A stretch of 64,000 nt of DNA, from assembly GCF_036327755.1 (NCBI RefSeq), contig NZ_CP109596.1, positions 7,316,001 through 7,380,000 on the forward strand. The letters run 5' to 3'. How positions within the stretch are numbered: position 1 is the first letter of the stretch; every line of letters begins with the position of its first letter. This DNA is from Nocardia sp. NBC_01503. Its GTDB lineage: Bacteria > Actinomycetota > Actinomycetes > Mycobacteriales > Mycobacteriaceae. Under the pieces are notes generated by a model, which did no database searches, was not told the DNA's origin, and saw only the letters and a program-made list of their open reading frames with translations. Positions 1-9,893 of this stretch are shown here, one piece after another. Both the position numbers and the translations under genes were made by a program.

Positions 1-1534
1 CGGCGGGCAGTCGCACACCCGCCGTACGCAATTGCGCGACCCGGGTGAGGTAGGCCGCCCCGGTCATCAACTGGTCCGCGATATCGGCCACCCGCCGATT
101 GCCGGGCGCGGCCAGGTGGCTGCCTGTCACCCAGCTGTTGAAGCCGCCCATGGCCGGGCCGCACCAGATCTGGTAGTCGGCCAGGCGATCGGCCTCACCG
201 CGAATACTCCAGCCGGAGGACAGGCCCAGGTACCAGCGGAACACCAGCGCCATAACGGCTTTCGGGTTGCCTTCGGCCGAAACCAGCTGGGCCGGATCAC
301 GTTCGGTGAAGTAGGTGACGCAGTCCTGCCAGATATCGGCGAGCGGACGGCGGAACAGCTTGTCCTCCAGATCCTTCCGGATCTCGGCGGGCAGGGCGTC
401 GATACCGTCGTACGCCCGGTAGAGGTCGTACAGCCGCTGTGCGCGCGAGGCGAACATGGTGCCCCGGCGCAGTACCTGCACCTGCACACCGAGTTCGAAC
501 ATATCCGAGGATGGGGCCATGGTGCAGTCGGCGAATTGCGCGGTGGCGAGCAGCTTCTTGGTCGCCTCGGATTGATTGGCCTCCACCGCGGACTGATTCA
601 CCGAACCGGTCACGATATAGGCCGCACCCAGGGCGAAGGCGGCGGCCGCAGCGTCGGGGGTGCCGATTCCGCCCGCGGCACCGATGCGCACCGCCGCCGC
701 ACCTGGAACGGTCCGTGCGATCCGATCCCGGGCGGCCACCAGTTCGGGTAGCAGCACCACCAGTGGTCGGCGGTCGGTGTGCCCACCCGAATCCGCTTCG
801 GCCGTAATGTCATCGGCCATCGGAAGCTGTTCGGCGAGCCGGGCCTGCTCGGCGGTGATCGCGCCGGTCTCGACCAGCTGCCGCAGCAGTCGTTCGGGGG
901 CCGGGCGCAGGAACAGCTCAGCCACCTCGACCCGAGATACCTTGGCGATCAGCCGATTCCAGACCTCGAGTACACCCTGCCGGTTCACGGCCAGCCCGGA
1001 GACGCGGTAGCGCACCACCTCCGGGGTGAGGTCCATGAAGGCCGACGCCTCCACACACCGCACCTCATGCCGCAAGCAGGCATCCACGATGGCACGCTCC
1101 AGTGCCAGCTCGGACGGGCTGTGAATCAGGTTGCAGGCGAACGGCTTTCCCGCCAGCTTCGCCGACAGCTGCGCCAGCGCGGCATCCACGGCGGCCGGGG
1201 GAACACCTGCCGCACCGTAGCTCGCCAGATATCCGGCCTCCGCCATGGCGACGACCAGATCCGGCGAGGCGATGCCATTGGCCATGGCACCCGCCGCATA
1301 GGCCGCGCGCACCCCGTGCGCCGTCCGGAAAGCTTTGTCGCCCAGCCGCTCCGGCGACAGCGGTGGCACCGCAGCCAGCACCTGACCGCGCGCTCCGGCG
1401 GCCCAGTCGTCGGTGGTGGCTGCCACCCGGCCGTTCTCATCCCGCAGAATCCAGCACGGGCGATCCAGCCGAAGCAGCAGACCGGTGATATCCGCGGCGG
1501 TCTGGGCCAGGCCCGGCGTGCCGAACGTGGTCAT
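1..1534 (-). CDS. pfaD: PfaD-like enoyl reductase (partial, 3' end outside window)
   Basis: The reading frame starts at ATG 1534 and is still open at base 1, giving 511 codons; PfaD proteins are about 540 residues, so only the very C-terminus is missing. The protein resembles the PfaD / 2-nitropropane-dioxygenase TIM-barrel family: an N-terminal PfaD extension, then conserved stretches such as NLIHSP, VEASAFMDLTPEVV, RIGAAGGIGTP, YIVTGSVNQ and DQLMTGAAYL near the edge. In known Pfa systems this FMN protein is the trans-acting enoyl reductase that saturates selected double bonds during polyunsaturated fatty acid synthesis. Its ATG overlaps the stop of the PfaC-like gene by four bases (ATGA), so translation is probably coupled. 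The family call is firm; the substrate is unknown. Confidence 0.9.
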   Translation of the reverse strand, partial: MTTFGTPGLAQTAADITGLLLRLDRPCWILRDENGRVAATTDDWAAGARGQVLAAVPPLSPERLGDKAFRTAHGVRAAYAAGAMANGIASPDLVVAMAEAGYLASYGAAGVPPAAVDAALAQLSAKLAGKPFACNLIHSPSELALERAIVDACLRHEVRCVEASAFMDLTPEVVRYRVSGLAVNRQGVLEVWNRLIAKVSRVEVAELFLRPAPERLLRQLVETGAITAEQARLAEQLPMADDITAEADSGGHTDRRPLVVLLPELVAARDRIARTVPGAAAVRIGAAGGIGTPDAAAAAFALGAAYIVTGSVNQSAVEANQSEATKKLLATAQFADCTMAPSSDMFELGVQVQVLRRGTMFASRAQRLYDLYRAYDGIDALPAEIRKDLEDKLFRRPLADIWQDCVTYFTERDPAQLVSAEGNPKAVMALVFRWYLGLSSGWSIRGEADRLADYQIWCGPAMGGFNSWVTGSHLAAPGNRRVADIADQLMTGAAYLTRVAQLRTAGVRLPA

Positions 1535-3480
1535 GACTGGGCCTTCCGATCAGCGAGTTGGACTGCCAGATCCACGAGTTCGTAGATGCGCAGTCCCGGC
1601 TTCCAGAGTGATCCGTCCACCACGACGGTCACCCCATGCGGTCCGCGCCGCACCGATTTGATGTGCGCCTCGAGCTCGACACTGCCGTCGGTGGGCAGGA
1701 ACTGTCCCCGATAGCGCCAACTGAAGGCGATATCGGCGGGAATCCGGAAGACCGGATCGGCCATGCTCTCGGCGAATCCGGCGTCCAGCATCCACTCCTG
1801 TACGGCGTGAATGACCGACTCCACACCCAGCGATCCCGGGATTACCGGGTCCAGGTGGAAGTGCCGGGCGAAGAACCAGTCGTCCGGATCGATGGCGCGC
1901 AGGGAGCGCAGATAACCGGCGCTGTAGTTGCCGCCTTGATCGACGACCTCGACGCTGTCGATCAGCGCCAGCTTGCCGCGCGAGCAGGCTGGAGCGCTCG
2001 CATCCGCCCGGCGGGCCGCCACGTCGATGATCCGGGTGCGGGCCTCGGGGTGTCCGGCCAGCCAGGTCGGCACGAAACGTCCTGCGTCCAAACCGGTTTG
2101 GTTGCCCAGCGCCTCATCACTGAAGTAGCCGAACATGGTCTCGCCCCGATAGAACGGCTCACCGTCCACGCTCAACGTGTAATCGAAGGTCTGAAGCGAG
2201 GAGCCCGGCAGGATGGTCGTCGACAGCAGCCGCGAATCCTGTTCGATGGTGGCGTCCCGCAGATCGATCTGCCGCAGCACGGTCGCGGTGCCGCCGAGAT
2301 TGCGCAGGCTCAGCGTCGTACCGGGCTGGGTGCGGGTCGGGCCCGCGTAATAGCCCATGAGCAGCGCCGCTTGGAGCGAGGTCTCCATATAGACGAAGTG
2401 CGGCATGGAGTCGTTCGCGGTCTCGGCGTAGTACCAGGAATCCGCCGGTGAATCGTATTCGGTGGTGTACGAAGCGCTTTCGAGATTGCCGCGCGCACCG
2501 TCGAACTCGCATACCCGGTCGACCAGCAGCAGTCCGCCGGTGGGGAGCCGGGTCGCCCGCACACCGGTGTACTCGGCGAACTCCGGCCCCATGGCAATGG
2601 CCTGATCGCCACGTGCCAGGTGCGCCATATGGAACTCGTTGAGCAGCAGATCGCCCGCCGCACCGCCGGGGCCTACATCGACCCCGGCCGGTTCGGTGAC
2701 GCTCACCCGAACCGCGACCGGCTGGGTACCCGGGCCGAAACTCACGGTCCCCTCGACATACGGGCGCGGCACCAGATCGAGCCCGTCAACCACGAGATCG
2801 ACGGTGCCACTGGAGCTCCCGAGCGCGGACTCACCCACGCTGCCGGTGATCACGCTCCCCGAAATGCACAGCGGCATCCCGGTGAACAGCGCGAACACCT
2901 CGGCGGCCTGGAGCGCCGCCGACCGGGCATCACCCTCGAATCGCGCTGTCACCCGGCCATTTCCGGCACCGCCGTACAGCTCGATTCCGGTCACCTCGGT
3001 CAGCGCCAGCGCGGTGGTACCCGCCACCCGCGCGGCCCACACCGTGCCCGCCCGCTGATGACCCGGGCCGAACACCGCGGCGGCCTCACCGCGCGCCAAC
3101 TGCTCCAGCGCGGCCCGATCCAACCGCACGCGCCCGGTCCTGGCCAGCGCTTTGAACGCACCCTCACGGGCCGAACCCGCGGTCTCCGTCACCGGAACCG
3201 ATTCCGGCGCACGCCGAATGGACCGCCGCCAGATCTCCCGCTGTAGGGCGAGCTGAGCCGAGAGCGCGGACCGGTGCGCGGCAACCACACCCGCGCGGAT
3301 CTCCGCGATCGGATCAACCCGAGGGACCGCGCCCGAACCGGACGCGGCGGACCCAGCTGCGATGTTCGCGCCGATCACGGGTTGGGTCCCACCCGCCTCG
3401 GGAGCCGGGCTGTCCGGCCCCGCCGGGCCGGGTGCGGCCAGGGCATTGAAGGGAATACCGTCGAACTCCAGCACTGTCAT
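1531..3480 (-). CDS. PfaC-like protein with two FabA-type dehydratase domains
   Basis: 649 residues, starting at the ATG that overlaps the PfaA stop codon (ATGA at 3477-3480). The first 100 residues are Ala/Pro rich. A first FabA-like hotdog domain is recognised by DSPADSWYYAETANDSMP followed by METSLQ; a second by DDWFFARHFHLDPVIPGSLGVE followed by HAVQEWM, which keeps the FabA-type His and the DPVxPG loop. Classical PfaC has a ketosynthase and chain-length-factor domain before two dehydratases; here both are absent, so the protein is a DH-DH remnant or a distinct architecture. The first domain has Asn where I remember a His in related proteins (NDSMP against HDSMP or HPSMP), so it may be inactive. 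Likely role: dehydration of 3-hydroxyacyl-ACP on the partner PfaA. Confidence 0.85.
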   Translation of the reverse strand: MTVLEFDGIPFNALAAPGPAGPDSPAPEAGGTQPVIGANIAAGSAASGSGAVPRVDPIAEIRAGVVAAHRSALSAQLALQREIWRRSIRRAPESVPVTETAGSAREGAFKALARTGRVRLDRAALEQLARGEAAAVFGPGHQRAGTVWAARVAGTTALALTEVTGIELYGGAGNGRVTARFEGDARSAALQAAEVFALFTGMPLCISGSVITGSVGESALGSSSGTVDLVVDGLDLVPRPYVEGTVSFGPGTQPVAVRVSVTEPAGVDVGPGGAAGDLLLNEFHMAHLARGDQAIAMGPEFAEYTGVRATRLPTGGLLLVDRVCEFDGARGNLESASYTTEYDSPADSWYYAETANDSMPHFVYMETSLQAALLMGYYAGPTRTQPGTTLSLRNLGGTATVLRQIDLRDATIEQDSRLLSTTILPGSSLQTFDYTLSVDGEPFYRGETMFGYFSDEALGNQTGLDAGRFVPTWLAGHPEARTRIIDVAARRADASAPACSRGKLALIDSVEVVDQGGNYSAGYLRSLRAIDPDDWFFARHFHLDPVIPGSLGVESVIHAVQEWMLDAGFAESMADPVFRIPADIAFSWRYRGQFLPTDGSVELEAHIKSVRRGPHGVTVVVDGSLWKPGLRIYELVDLAVQLADRKAQS

Positions 3481-6400
3481 GCTGTCCACCGCCTCACCGA
3501 GGTTCGGAACTTCTCCGTCAGATCGGGTGTCGTCAATACGGTGACATCCGAGAATCGTTGCAGGACTGTGCCATCGAGGGTCAGGGCCGTCGCGTCGAGT
3601 ACGGCCTCCATGCGGGTGGCGCGCGGATTGTCCACGACCACCAGGAAGGGTTCGCCCGCGGGCAGCGGGGCGTGATAGTCGATCCGGCCGACGCCCAGGG
3701 GCAGGCAGGCCGCTCCCAGCAGGCGATGACCGAGGACCGGCGGCGCCTGCAGGATCAGATCGGCGAGCACCGGATTGTGCAGTCGGCTCGCGTACGCGCC
3801 GGAAGCCACTGCCACCGGGAGCAATTCGCACTCCAGCACGAGAGCCGCATCGCTCAGTGCGCGCACCGAGCGCAATCCTTGCAGGGCGGGAGCGTGGAAC
3901 TGGATCCCGTCCCGGTAGATGTACTCCGCGCTCACCCCCGGCCCATCCGGAACCTGCTGCCGGGCAGCGGCTTCCGGTGCGTCGGCCAGGAGCAGGGTGG
4001 CCCGGAACCGCGCCGCCGAATCACCGAAGACGGTGGCTCGCACGGCCGTCCGGCCGTCCACCGGCTCGGCCGGTGTCAGCTCGATCTCCAGGGTGTTCAC
4101 CGGATGGTCGAACACCACCCCGCGCAGCACCTGGAGGTCCCGCGCACCCACCACGATTCGACCCGGCCGGGTGCGCTCGGCCAGCTGCGCCATGGCACCC
4201 AGTCCGAACGTGGCGGGCAGCACGATGTGCTCCCCCACCCGGTGTGCCGCGATCACCGGCTCGTCGATGAGCCCGGTGATATCGCGGCGAGCCCGCACCG
4301 TCGCGGGCTCGGCCGCACCTGTGGACAGCGCGGTCGCCGCGCCGATCAGCAGCACCGGCTCGGTCCGGCGCGATGCGGTGAACTGCGCGGTGAACGCCGC
4401 CGCACCGGCCGCCGGGGCCAGCAGTGGAATACCGCGGGCCGAGAAGTGCTCGCGCAGTGCGGGAGTCACCATGCCGCCGTCCCACGCTCCCCAGTCCAGA
4501 GCCGTGACATAGCGGTCCGGATGCCGGTGGCCCCAGCTCATGGCGAACCGGCCCAGCGCCTCATTGGCGGCCGCGTAATCGGCCTGCCCGGCATTGCCGA
4601 ACAATCCGGCCACCGAGGTGAACAGCACCAGATGGGTGGGGTCCCCGGCCGCCGCCAGTACCGCGCCGAGCCCGGCGAGCTTGGGCCGCAGTACCCGGTC
4701 GATGGATTCGGCGGTCTTGTCCGGGATGAGCGAGTCCGCCAGTACACCGGCACCGTGTACGACACCGGTGATGGCACCGCGCCACGGGGTCAGCGCCTCG
4801 GTGAGCGCGGCCGCATCGGTGGCGTCCACGGCGAGATACACCGCGCGGTCACCGAGTTGGGCCAGGGTGACACCGATTTCGCGTACCGCCCGCACCTGTG
4901 CGCAGGCCCGGTCGATATCGCGCGGCGTGACACCGGTCCCGGCCAGCGCCCGCACGGCGGCGGGCTTCAACTCGCCATCGGCGATGTCTCGCGCCCACTC
5001 CGGTTCCGGATCCAGGGTGGTCCGGCCCAGCAGCAGGAATCGGGCCTCGGTCACCCGCGCCAGCTCCAGCACGCAGGTCGCGGTGACGCCGCGCGCACCG
5101 CCGGTCACCAGCAGCACATCGGCTTCGGTCAGCAGCGCCGGACCGAATTCGGTTCCGGCGGTGACGATATCGGCCGTCAACGCCGGACCGTGCGCTCCGG
5201 GCACCGGTGTGCGGCGCACGCCCGAACCGTCGATGCCGACCTCGGGAGTGTCCACGGCGGCATCACACAGCTCCTCGAGCACGTGTTCGGCCAGTCGCTG
5301 CGGCAGCACCGCGGGATCGATGTCCAGGGCCCGGCAGAACAGCGAAGGTTGTTCCGCCGCAAGGCTCTTCACCACTCCTCCGATACCGCCGAGCAGTGCG
5401 GCCACCGGCTCCGCGTCACCGCGAAAGCCCAGGTGACCATCGAGCCGGGTGACGGTGACGAATCCCGCCCGCTCGGCCGCCGCCCGCAGCCGGGGCAGCG
5501 CCCGCCCGGCCGTCAGGATGGCGTCGGAGAGAATGCGCTGCGCCTGTTCCCATTCCGTGGCCACACCGGCGACCACCACGCAGGCGTCCACCGGTCCGGC
5601 CTCGGCCACGGCCGCGGGTCCCTGCGCCCGGAGCACCGTCCAGCTGCGCACCCGGAGCTGCTCTTCGATTGCCTCGCAATCGGTTTCGGCGGTGCCATCC
5701 AGGCATACCAGCAGTGCGGTGCCCGCCGGGCGGTAGGGCTCCACGGCCAGGTCCACCGGGGGAAGTTCGACGAGTTCGACGACGTGCCGCGGGGTCTGCG
5801 CCGCGGCCTCAGCTTTTGGGTGGACATCACCCCCGGCCAGCTCGCCCACGATCTGATCGAGCGTGCGCAAGGTGCCGAGTTGTTCGGGTCCGAGGACCGG
5901 TAGCTCCGGGAATCGTTCCTGGAGCGCGCCGATCACCTGAACCCGCTTGATCGAGTCCACACCGAGATCAGCCTCGAGATCCATGGTCGGATCGACCATC
6001 TCGACCGGGTACCCGGTTTTGTCGGCGACTACTTCGCGCAGCGCCTGGCGCAGCACCTCACCGTCGAGCACGCCGTTGGCAGTGGGTAGCACCTCGGCGG
6101 CGGGGGCGGCCTCGGTCACGACCGCGGGCGAAACCTCGCCCGCAGCGAGCTCATTCACGATCTGATCCAAGGTGCGCAGCGTGCCCAGCTGCTCCGGACC
6201 GAGCACCGGAAGCTCCGGGAATCGCTCCTGGAGCGCACCGATCACCTGAACCCGCTTGATCGAGTCCACACCGAGATCAGCTTCCAGATCCATGGTCGGA
6301 TCGACCATTTCCACCGGGTACCCGGTCTTGTCCGCGACTACTTCGCGCAGCGCCTGGCGCAGCACCTCACCCGAGAGACCGGCCGAGATCTCCACGGGCG

Positions 6401-9400
6401 GTTCCGTCACGACCGCGGCCTGCGCGACCGGCACCGAATACGCGGCGGGAGTGACGCTTTCCTGCCGCGGCGCGGCAGGGGCCGACGCGGCCGGAGCCAA
6501 AGCACCATCGGCGGGAGCGGCCACGGCCGGGGCTGGAGCGGGAGCGGCAAGGCTGTGCGCCGCTGCACCGTTTCCGGTCAAGGCCGGGGCCGTAGCGGGA
6601 GCGATTGCCGCGGGTTCGACATACGACGGCACGGTGCGCACCCGGCTGACCGGTGCACCGCCGCCTTCGAGCTCGGCCAGCTGTGCCACCACATCGCCCG
6701 CACGGGAATGGCTTTCACTGATCGCGACGCCGTGGTCCTTCACGGCTTCGATGGCGCGCACGGTCAGCTCGTCGAGTCCGCCGTCGCGCAGCGCGCCCGC
6801 CAGATCGCGGGCCAGCTCCAGCTGACCGTCCAGGTAGTGCCGGTGCGTGTGCAGATGCTGCACCAGGGCACTGTCCAGCGCACCCGGTGCGGGTAGTCGG
6901 TACTGCGGATCAGCAGTCACGTGATTCTCCGAGTTCTCCGAATGTCCATTGGACAGAACAGGTACGGGTGCGGGCTGGGGGACCGGCACCGCAATAGGGG
7001 TGGGAGCAGCCATGACCGGAGCGGCCGGTGCGTCGGTGACGACCCGGTACCCGTCCGACAGCGCGGCCGCATAGGACTCACGACGGCTGGCCGGGACGTA
7101 CTCCGGGGCCGAAATGGTCACCGTCATAGCGGGTTTGCGTGCCCGGGCGACGCGTTCGGGTGCGGCATAGCGGTTGAGTTCGCTCAGTTCGAAACCGAGC
7201 ACCGCCAGCCGTACCGCCGCCCGCTTGAGGGCGAGGTCACCGTTCCCGATGGGTCCGGGATCGGTGGCGATGGCGATCACGTCATTGCCGAAGGTCCGCC
7301 GCACCAGTGAGGTCAGCACCTGCTTGGGACCGAATTCGACGAAGACCGTGCAGCCGTCGGCGCGCATCTGTGTGAGCGCGCTGTGGAAGTCGACCGGATT
7401 GCTCAGCTGCGCGGTGAGGGTGGCGCGATTGCTCTCGATATCCGCGCCGTAGGACGCGCCCTCGGTGTCGGCGTACACCCGTGCGTCGGGTGCACCGACC
7501 TCGACCGCGGCCACCGCCTGGCCGAACGCCTCGACCGCATGCCCCACGTAGGGCGTATGGAACGCGCCGGACACCGGCAGATGCCTAGTGACCCAACCCT
7601 TTTGGGCGCACACATCGGTCACCGCGGCGATACCCTCGGCCCCGCCGCCCACGACCACCTGGTCGGGAGCATTGTCATTGCAGACCCAGACGTCCTCGAT
7701 ACCGGCGATCGCCTTCTCGATATCCGCGCGCCCGGCCCCGACCGCGACCATGGTCCCGGCATCGACACCCTCGGGCACCGTCATGGCCGCACCACGCGCC
7801 CGCGCCAGCCCGAAGAAGCCCTCGGTGGTCACCGCCCCGGACGCCCACAGCGCGGTCAGCTCACCGAAGCTGTGCCCGAGGTAGCCCTCGGGCCGGAATC
7901 CGAAGTCCCGCAGCACCTCGAACTGACCCGCCGACAGCGCACCGATCGCGGGTTGCGCGAATTCGGTACGGCGCAAAGCGATTTCCTGCTCCGCACGAGC
8001 ATCGTCATCGAACGCGGGCGGCGGGAACACCACTCCGCCCAGTCGCCGCTCCGCATCGACGAAGGCGGCATTGGCGGCATCGAACGCCGCACCCACGGGC
8101 GGATTGTTCAGTGCCGCATCGAGTCCCATATCGACGTACTGACTGCCCTGACCGGCGAAGAGCGCACCGGCCTTGCGATCGGACAGGGCCGCGGCGCGGA
8201 AGTACACGCCCTCGGGGTGATCCCAGTGCGCCGCACCGGGATTGCGCAGCAGCTCGTCCACGGCGAGCCCGCGCAGCTCCGCCGCGGTCTCGTCATCGAG
8301 CGAGACGAACCCGATGCGCGCGTGCTCCTCGGGGATACCGCCGCCGTCGCCCGCTTCGGTATCGCGCACGGCCGCCACCAGGCCCGCCGCATCGGGGGCA
8401 TGCCAGATATGCGCGCGCGGGGTGCGATGCAGCACCCGCAGCCCGTCACGATCGGAGTCGGCCTCCTCCAGCACCAGATGGAAGTTGGTGCCGCCGAAGC
8501 CCATTGCCGAGGCGGCCGCGCGGCGCAGCGGCCGCTTCGGGTCGCGAATCCAGGGCCGCGTACGGGTGTTCACATAGAACGGCGCCGCATCGGAGTCGAT
8601 CTCGGCATTGGGCGCGTCCACATTGATGGTGCCCGGCAGCACCTTCTGATGCAGTGCGAGCGCCAGCTTCATGACACTGGCCGTACCCGCCGCACCCTTG
8701 GTATGCCCGATCTGCGACTTCACACTGCCCAGCGCCGCGAACCGGGTCTCCGAAGTCGCATCGGAGAGCAGCCCTTTGAGCGCCGTCAGCTCGGTCTTGT
8801 CACCGACCGCGGTACCGGTGGCATGCGCCTCGATGAGCTCGACATCGGCGGGTGAGCATTCGGCATCGGCGTACGCGCGATCGAGCGCGATGCGCTGCCC
8901 CTCCGCGCGCGGTGCGTAGATGCTCTTGGAACGCCCGTCACTGGAGGAACCCAGACCGCGGATCACCGCGTAGATCCGATTCCCGTCGCGCCGTGCGTCT
9001 TCCAGCCGGCGCAGCGCCAGCATGGAGATGCCCTCGCCCAGCATGGTCCCGTCGGCGCCATCGGCGAAGGGGCTGATGCGATCGGTCGGCGAGAGCGCGC
9101 CGACCTTGCTGAAACACATGTAGATGAAGATGGTGTTCTCGGTGTCCACGCCACCGGTGATCATCATGTCGGCGCGGCCGTCTTGCAGTTCGGCGATGGC
9201 CGTGCGAATGGCCGCCAGTGAAGCGGCGCACGCGGCGTCGACGGTGCAGTTCATCCCGCCGAGGCCGAGCCGGTTGGCGACCCGTCCCGCAACGACATTG
9301 GCCAGCAGACCCGGGAAGGAGTTCTCCTCCCACGGCGCGAACGCGGCCACGAACCGGTCGGCGATCGCGTCGGCATCACCCTCGGAGAGGCCGACCGAGC

Positions 9401-9860
9401 GCGCCGCCTCCTTGAGCACCGGCGTCGAGAGCCGGGCGGCGAGCGGATGCATGAGCGGCACCGGACCGGTGGTGCCCAGCACCACGCCGGTCCGCGCGGG
9501 GTCGTACCACTGCGAATCGTTCGCGCCCGCGTCCACCAGCAGATCCCGTGCGACGCCCAGGCTCAGCGTCTGCATGGTGCTGGTGACCTCGAGCTGATTG
9601 GGCGGCAGCCCGAACTCGAGCGGATCGAAATCCACATCGGGCAGGAAAGCCCCACGGCGCGAATAGGTTTTGTCCGGCACCGAACGGTCGGCGTCGTAGT
9701 AGTCGTCCAGGCTCCAGCGCGAGGACGGCACCTCCTCGGTGCAGTCCACGCCGTCGACGATGTTCTGCCAGTACTCTCGATGATCGCGTGCCTTGGGCAG
9801 CAAGCCCGACATCCCGACGATGGCGATCGGGTCGCGTGCCAGGCGTCTGTCGTCCGTCAC
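3477..9860 (-). CDS. pfaA: PfaA-like multidomain polyketide/PUFA synthase (KS-AT-ACP-ACP-KR-DH)
   Basis: 2127 residues from GTG 9860, preceded by an AGAGGA ribosome site. Domains in order: ketosynthase (about 10-460; active-site Cys about 211 in VDAACAAS, His motifs EAHATGT about 346 and GHTKGA about 386); acyltransferase (about 560-870; FAGQGSQ, catalytic Ser about 664 in GHSFGE); Pro/Ala linker; two nearly identical acyl carrier domains with phosphopantetheine Ser about 1200 and 1303 in LGVDSIKR; ketoreductase (about 1575-1850; VTGGARGV, catalytic Tyr about 1762); and a C-terminal polyketide-type dehydratase (about 1865-2127) with an HxxG...LP motif and DLILQ about 2034. This is the Pfa order. 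It would condense malonyl units iteratively and reduce them, with the downstream proteins supplying dehydration and enoyl reduction. No phosphopantetheinyl transferase is seen in the window. Confidence 0.93.
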   Translation of the reverse strand: MTDDRRLARDPIAIVGMSGLLPKARDHREYWQNIVDGVDCTEEVPSSRWSLDDYYDADRSVPDKTYSRRGAFLPDVDFDPLEFGLPPNQLEVTSTMQTLSLGVARDLLVDAGANDSQWYDPARTGVVLGTTGPVPLMHPLAARLSTPVLKEAARSVGLSEGDADAIADRFVAAFAPWEENSFPGLLANVVAGRVANRLGLGGMNCTVDAACAASLAAIRTAIAELQDGRADMMITGGVDTENTIFIYMCFSKVGALSPTDRISPFADGADGTMLGEGISMLALRRLEDARRDGNRIYAVIRGLGSSSDGRSKSIYAPRAEGQRIALDRAYADAECSPADVELIEAHATGTAVGDKTELTALKGLLSDATSETRFAALGSVKSQIGHTKGAAGTASVMKLALALHQKVLPGTINVDAPNAEIDSDAAPFYVNTRTRPWIRDPKRPLRRAAASAMGFGGTNFHLVLEEADSDRDGLRVLHRTPRAHIWHAPDAAGLVAAVRDTEAGDGGGIPEEHARIGFVSLDDETAAELRGLAVDELLRNPGAAHWDHPEGVYFRAAALSDRKAGALFAGQGSQYVDMGLDAALNNPPVGAAFDAANAAFVDAERRLGGVVFPPPAFDDDARAEQEIALRRTEFAQPAIGALSAGQFEVLRDFGFRPEGYLGHSFGELTALWASGAVTTEGFFGLARARGAAMTVPEGVDAGTMVAVGAGRADIEKAIAGIEDVWVCNDNAPDQVVVGGGAEGIAAVTDVCAQKGWVTRHLPVSGAFHTPYVGHAVEAFGQAVAAVEVGAPDARVYADTEGASYGADIESNRATLTAQLSNPVDFHSALTQMRADGCTVFVEFGPKQVLTSLVRRTFGNDVIAIATDPGPIGNGDLALKRAAVRLAVLGFELSELNRYAAPERVARARKPAMTVTISAPEYVPASRRESYAAALSDGYRVVTDAPAAPVMAAPTPIAVPVPQPAPVPVLSNGHSENSENHVTADPQYRLPAPGALDSALVQHLHTHRHYLDGQLELARDLAGALRDGGLDELTVRAIEAVKDHGVAISESHSRAGDVVAQLAELEGGGAPVSRVRTVPSYVEPAAIAPATAPALTGNGAAAHSLAAPAPAPAVAAPADGALAPAASAPAAPRQESVTPAAYSVPVAQAAVVTEPPVEISAGLSGEVLRQALREVVADKTGYPVEMVDPTMDLEADLGVDSIKRVQVIGALQERFPELPVLGPEQLGTLRTLDQIVNELAAGEVSPAVVTEAAPAAEVLPTANGVLDGEVLRQALREVVADKTGYPVEMVDPTMDLEADLGVDSIKRVQVIGALQERFPELPVLGPEQLGTLRTLDQIVGELAGGDVHPKAEAAAQTPRHVVELVELPPVDLAVEPYRPAGTALLVCLDGTAETDCEAIEEQLRVRSWTVLRAQGPAAVAEAGPVDACVVVAGVATEWEQAQRILSDAILTAGRALPRLRAAAERAGFVTVTRLDGHLGFRGDAEPVAALLGGIGGVVKSLAAEQPSLFCRALDIDPAVLPQRLAEHVLEELCDAAVDTPEVGIDGSGVRRTPVPGAHGPALTADIVTAGTEFGPALLTEADVLLVTGGARGVTATCVLELARVTEARFLLLGRTTLDPEPEWARDIADGELKPAAVRALAGTGVTPRDIDRACAQVRAVREIGVTLAQLGDRAVYLAVDATDAAALTEALTPWRGAITGVVHGAGVLADSLIPDKTAESIDRVLRPKLAGLGAVLAAAGDPTHLVLFTSVAGLFGNAGQADYAAANEALGRFAMSWGHRHPDRYVTALDWGAWDGGMVTPALREHFSARGIPLLAPAAGAAAFTAQFTASRRTEPVLLIGAATALSTGAAEPATVRARRDITGLIDEPVIAAHRVGEHIVLPATFGLGAMAQLAERTRPGRIVVGARDLQVLRGVVFDHPVNTLEIELTPAEPVDGRTAVRATVFGDSAARFRATLLLADAPEAAARQQVPDGPGVSAEYIYRDGIQFHAPALQGLRSVRALSDAALVLECELLPVAVASGAYASRLHNPVLADLILQAPPVLGHRLLGAACLPLGVGRIDYHAPLPAGEPFLVVVDNPRATRMEAVLDATALTLDGTVLQRFSDVTVLTTPDLTEKFRTSVRRWTA
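5847..6372 (-). repeat. Tandem direct repeat encoding the two ACP domains of PfaA
   Basis: Two units of about 217 bp (5847-6063 and 6156-6372) with a 309-bp period. The protein is identical over about 72 residues, from GEVLRQALRE to LDQIV, while the DNA carries scattered silent differences, so purifying selection or gene conversion keeps the two carrier domains alike. Tandem ACPs are a hallmark of PfaA proteins, which commonly carry several. Confidence 0.9.
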
Positions 9861-9893
9861 GAAAATTCCTCTCGAACCGAGACCGTTGCGCGC

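Noticed and set aside
3558..5903. Long open frame of 781 codons on the plus strand opposite pfaA
   Set aside because: Its protein is Arg/Gly/His-rich low-quality sequence without motifs, while the minus strand encodes clear ACP, KR and DH domains. High GC keeps the complementary frame open.
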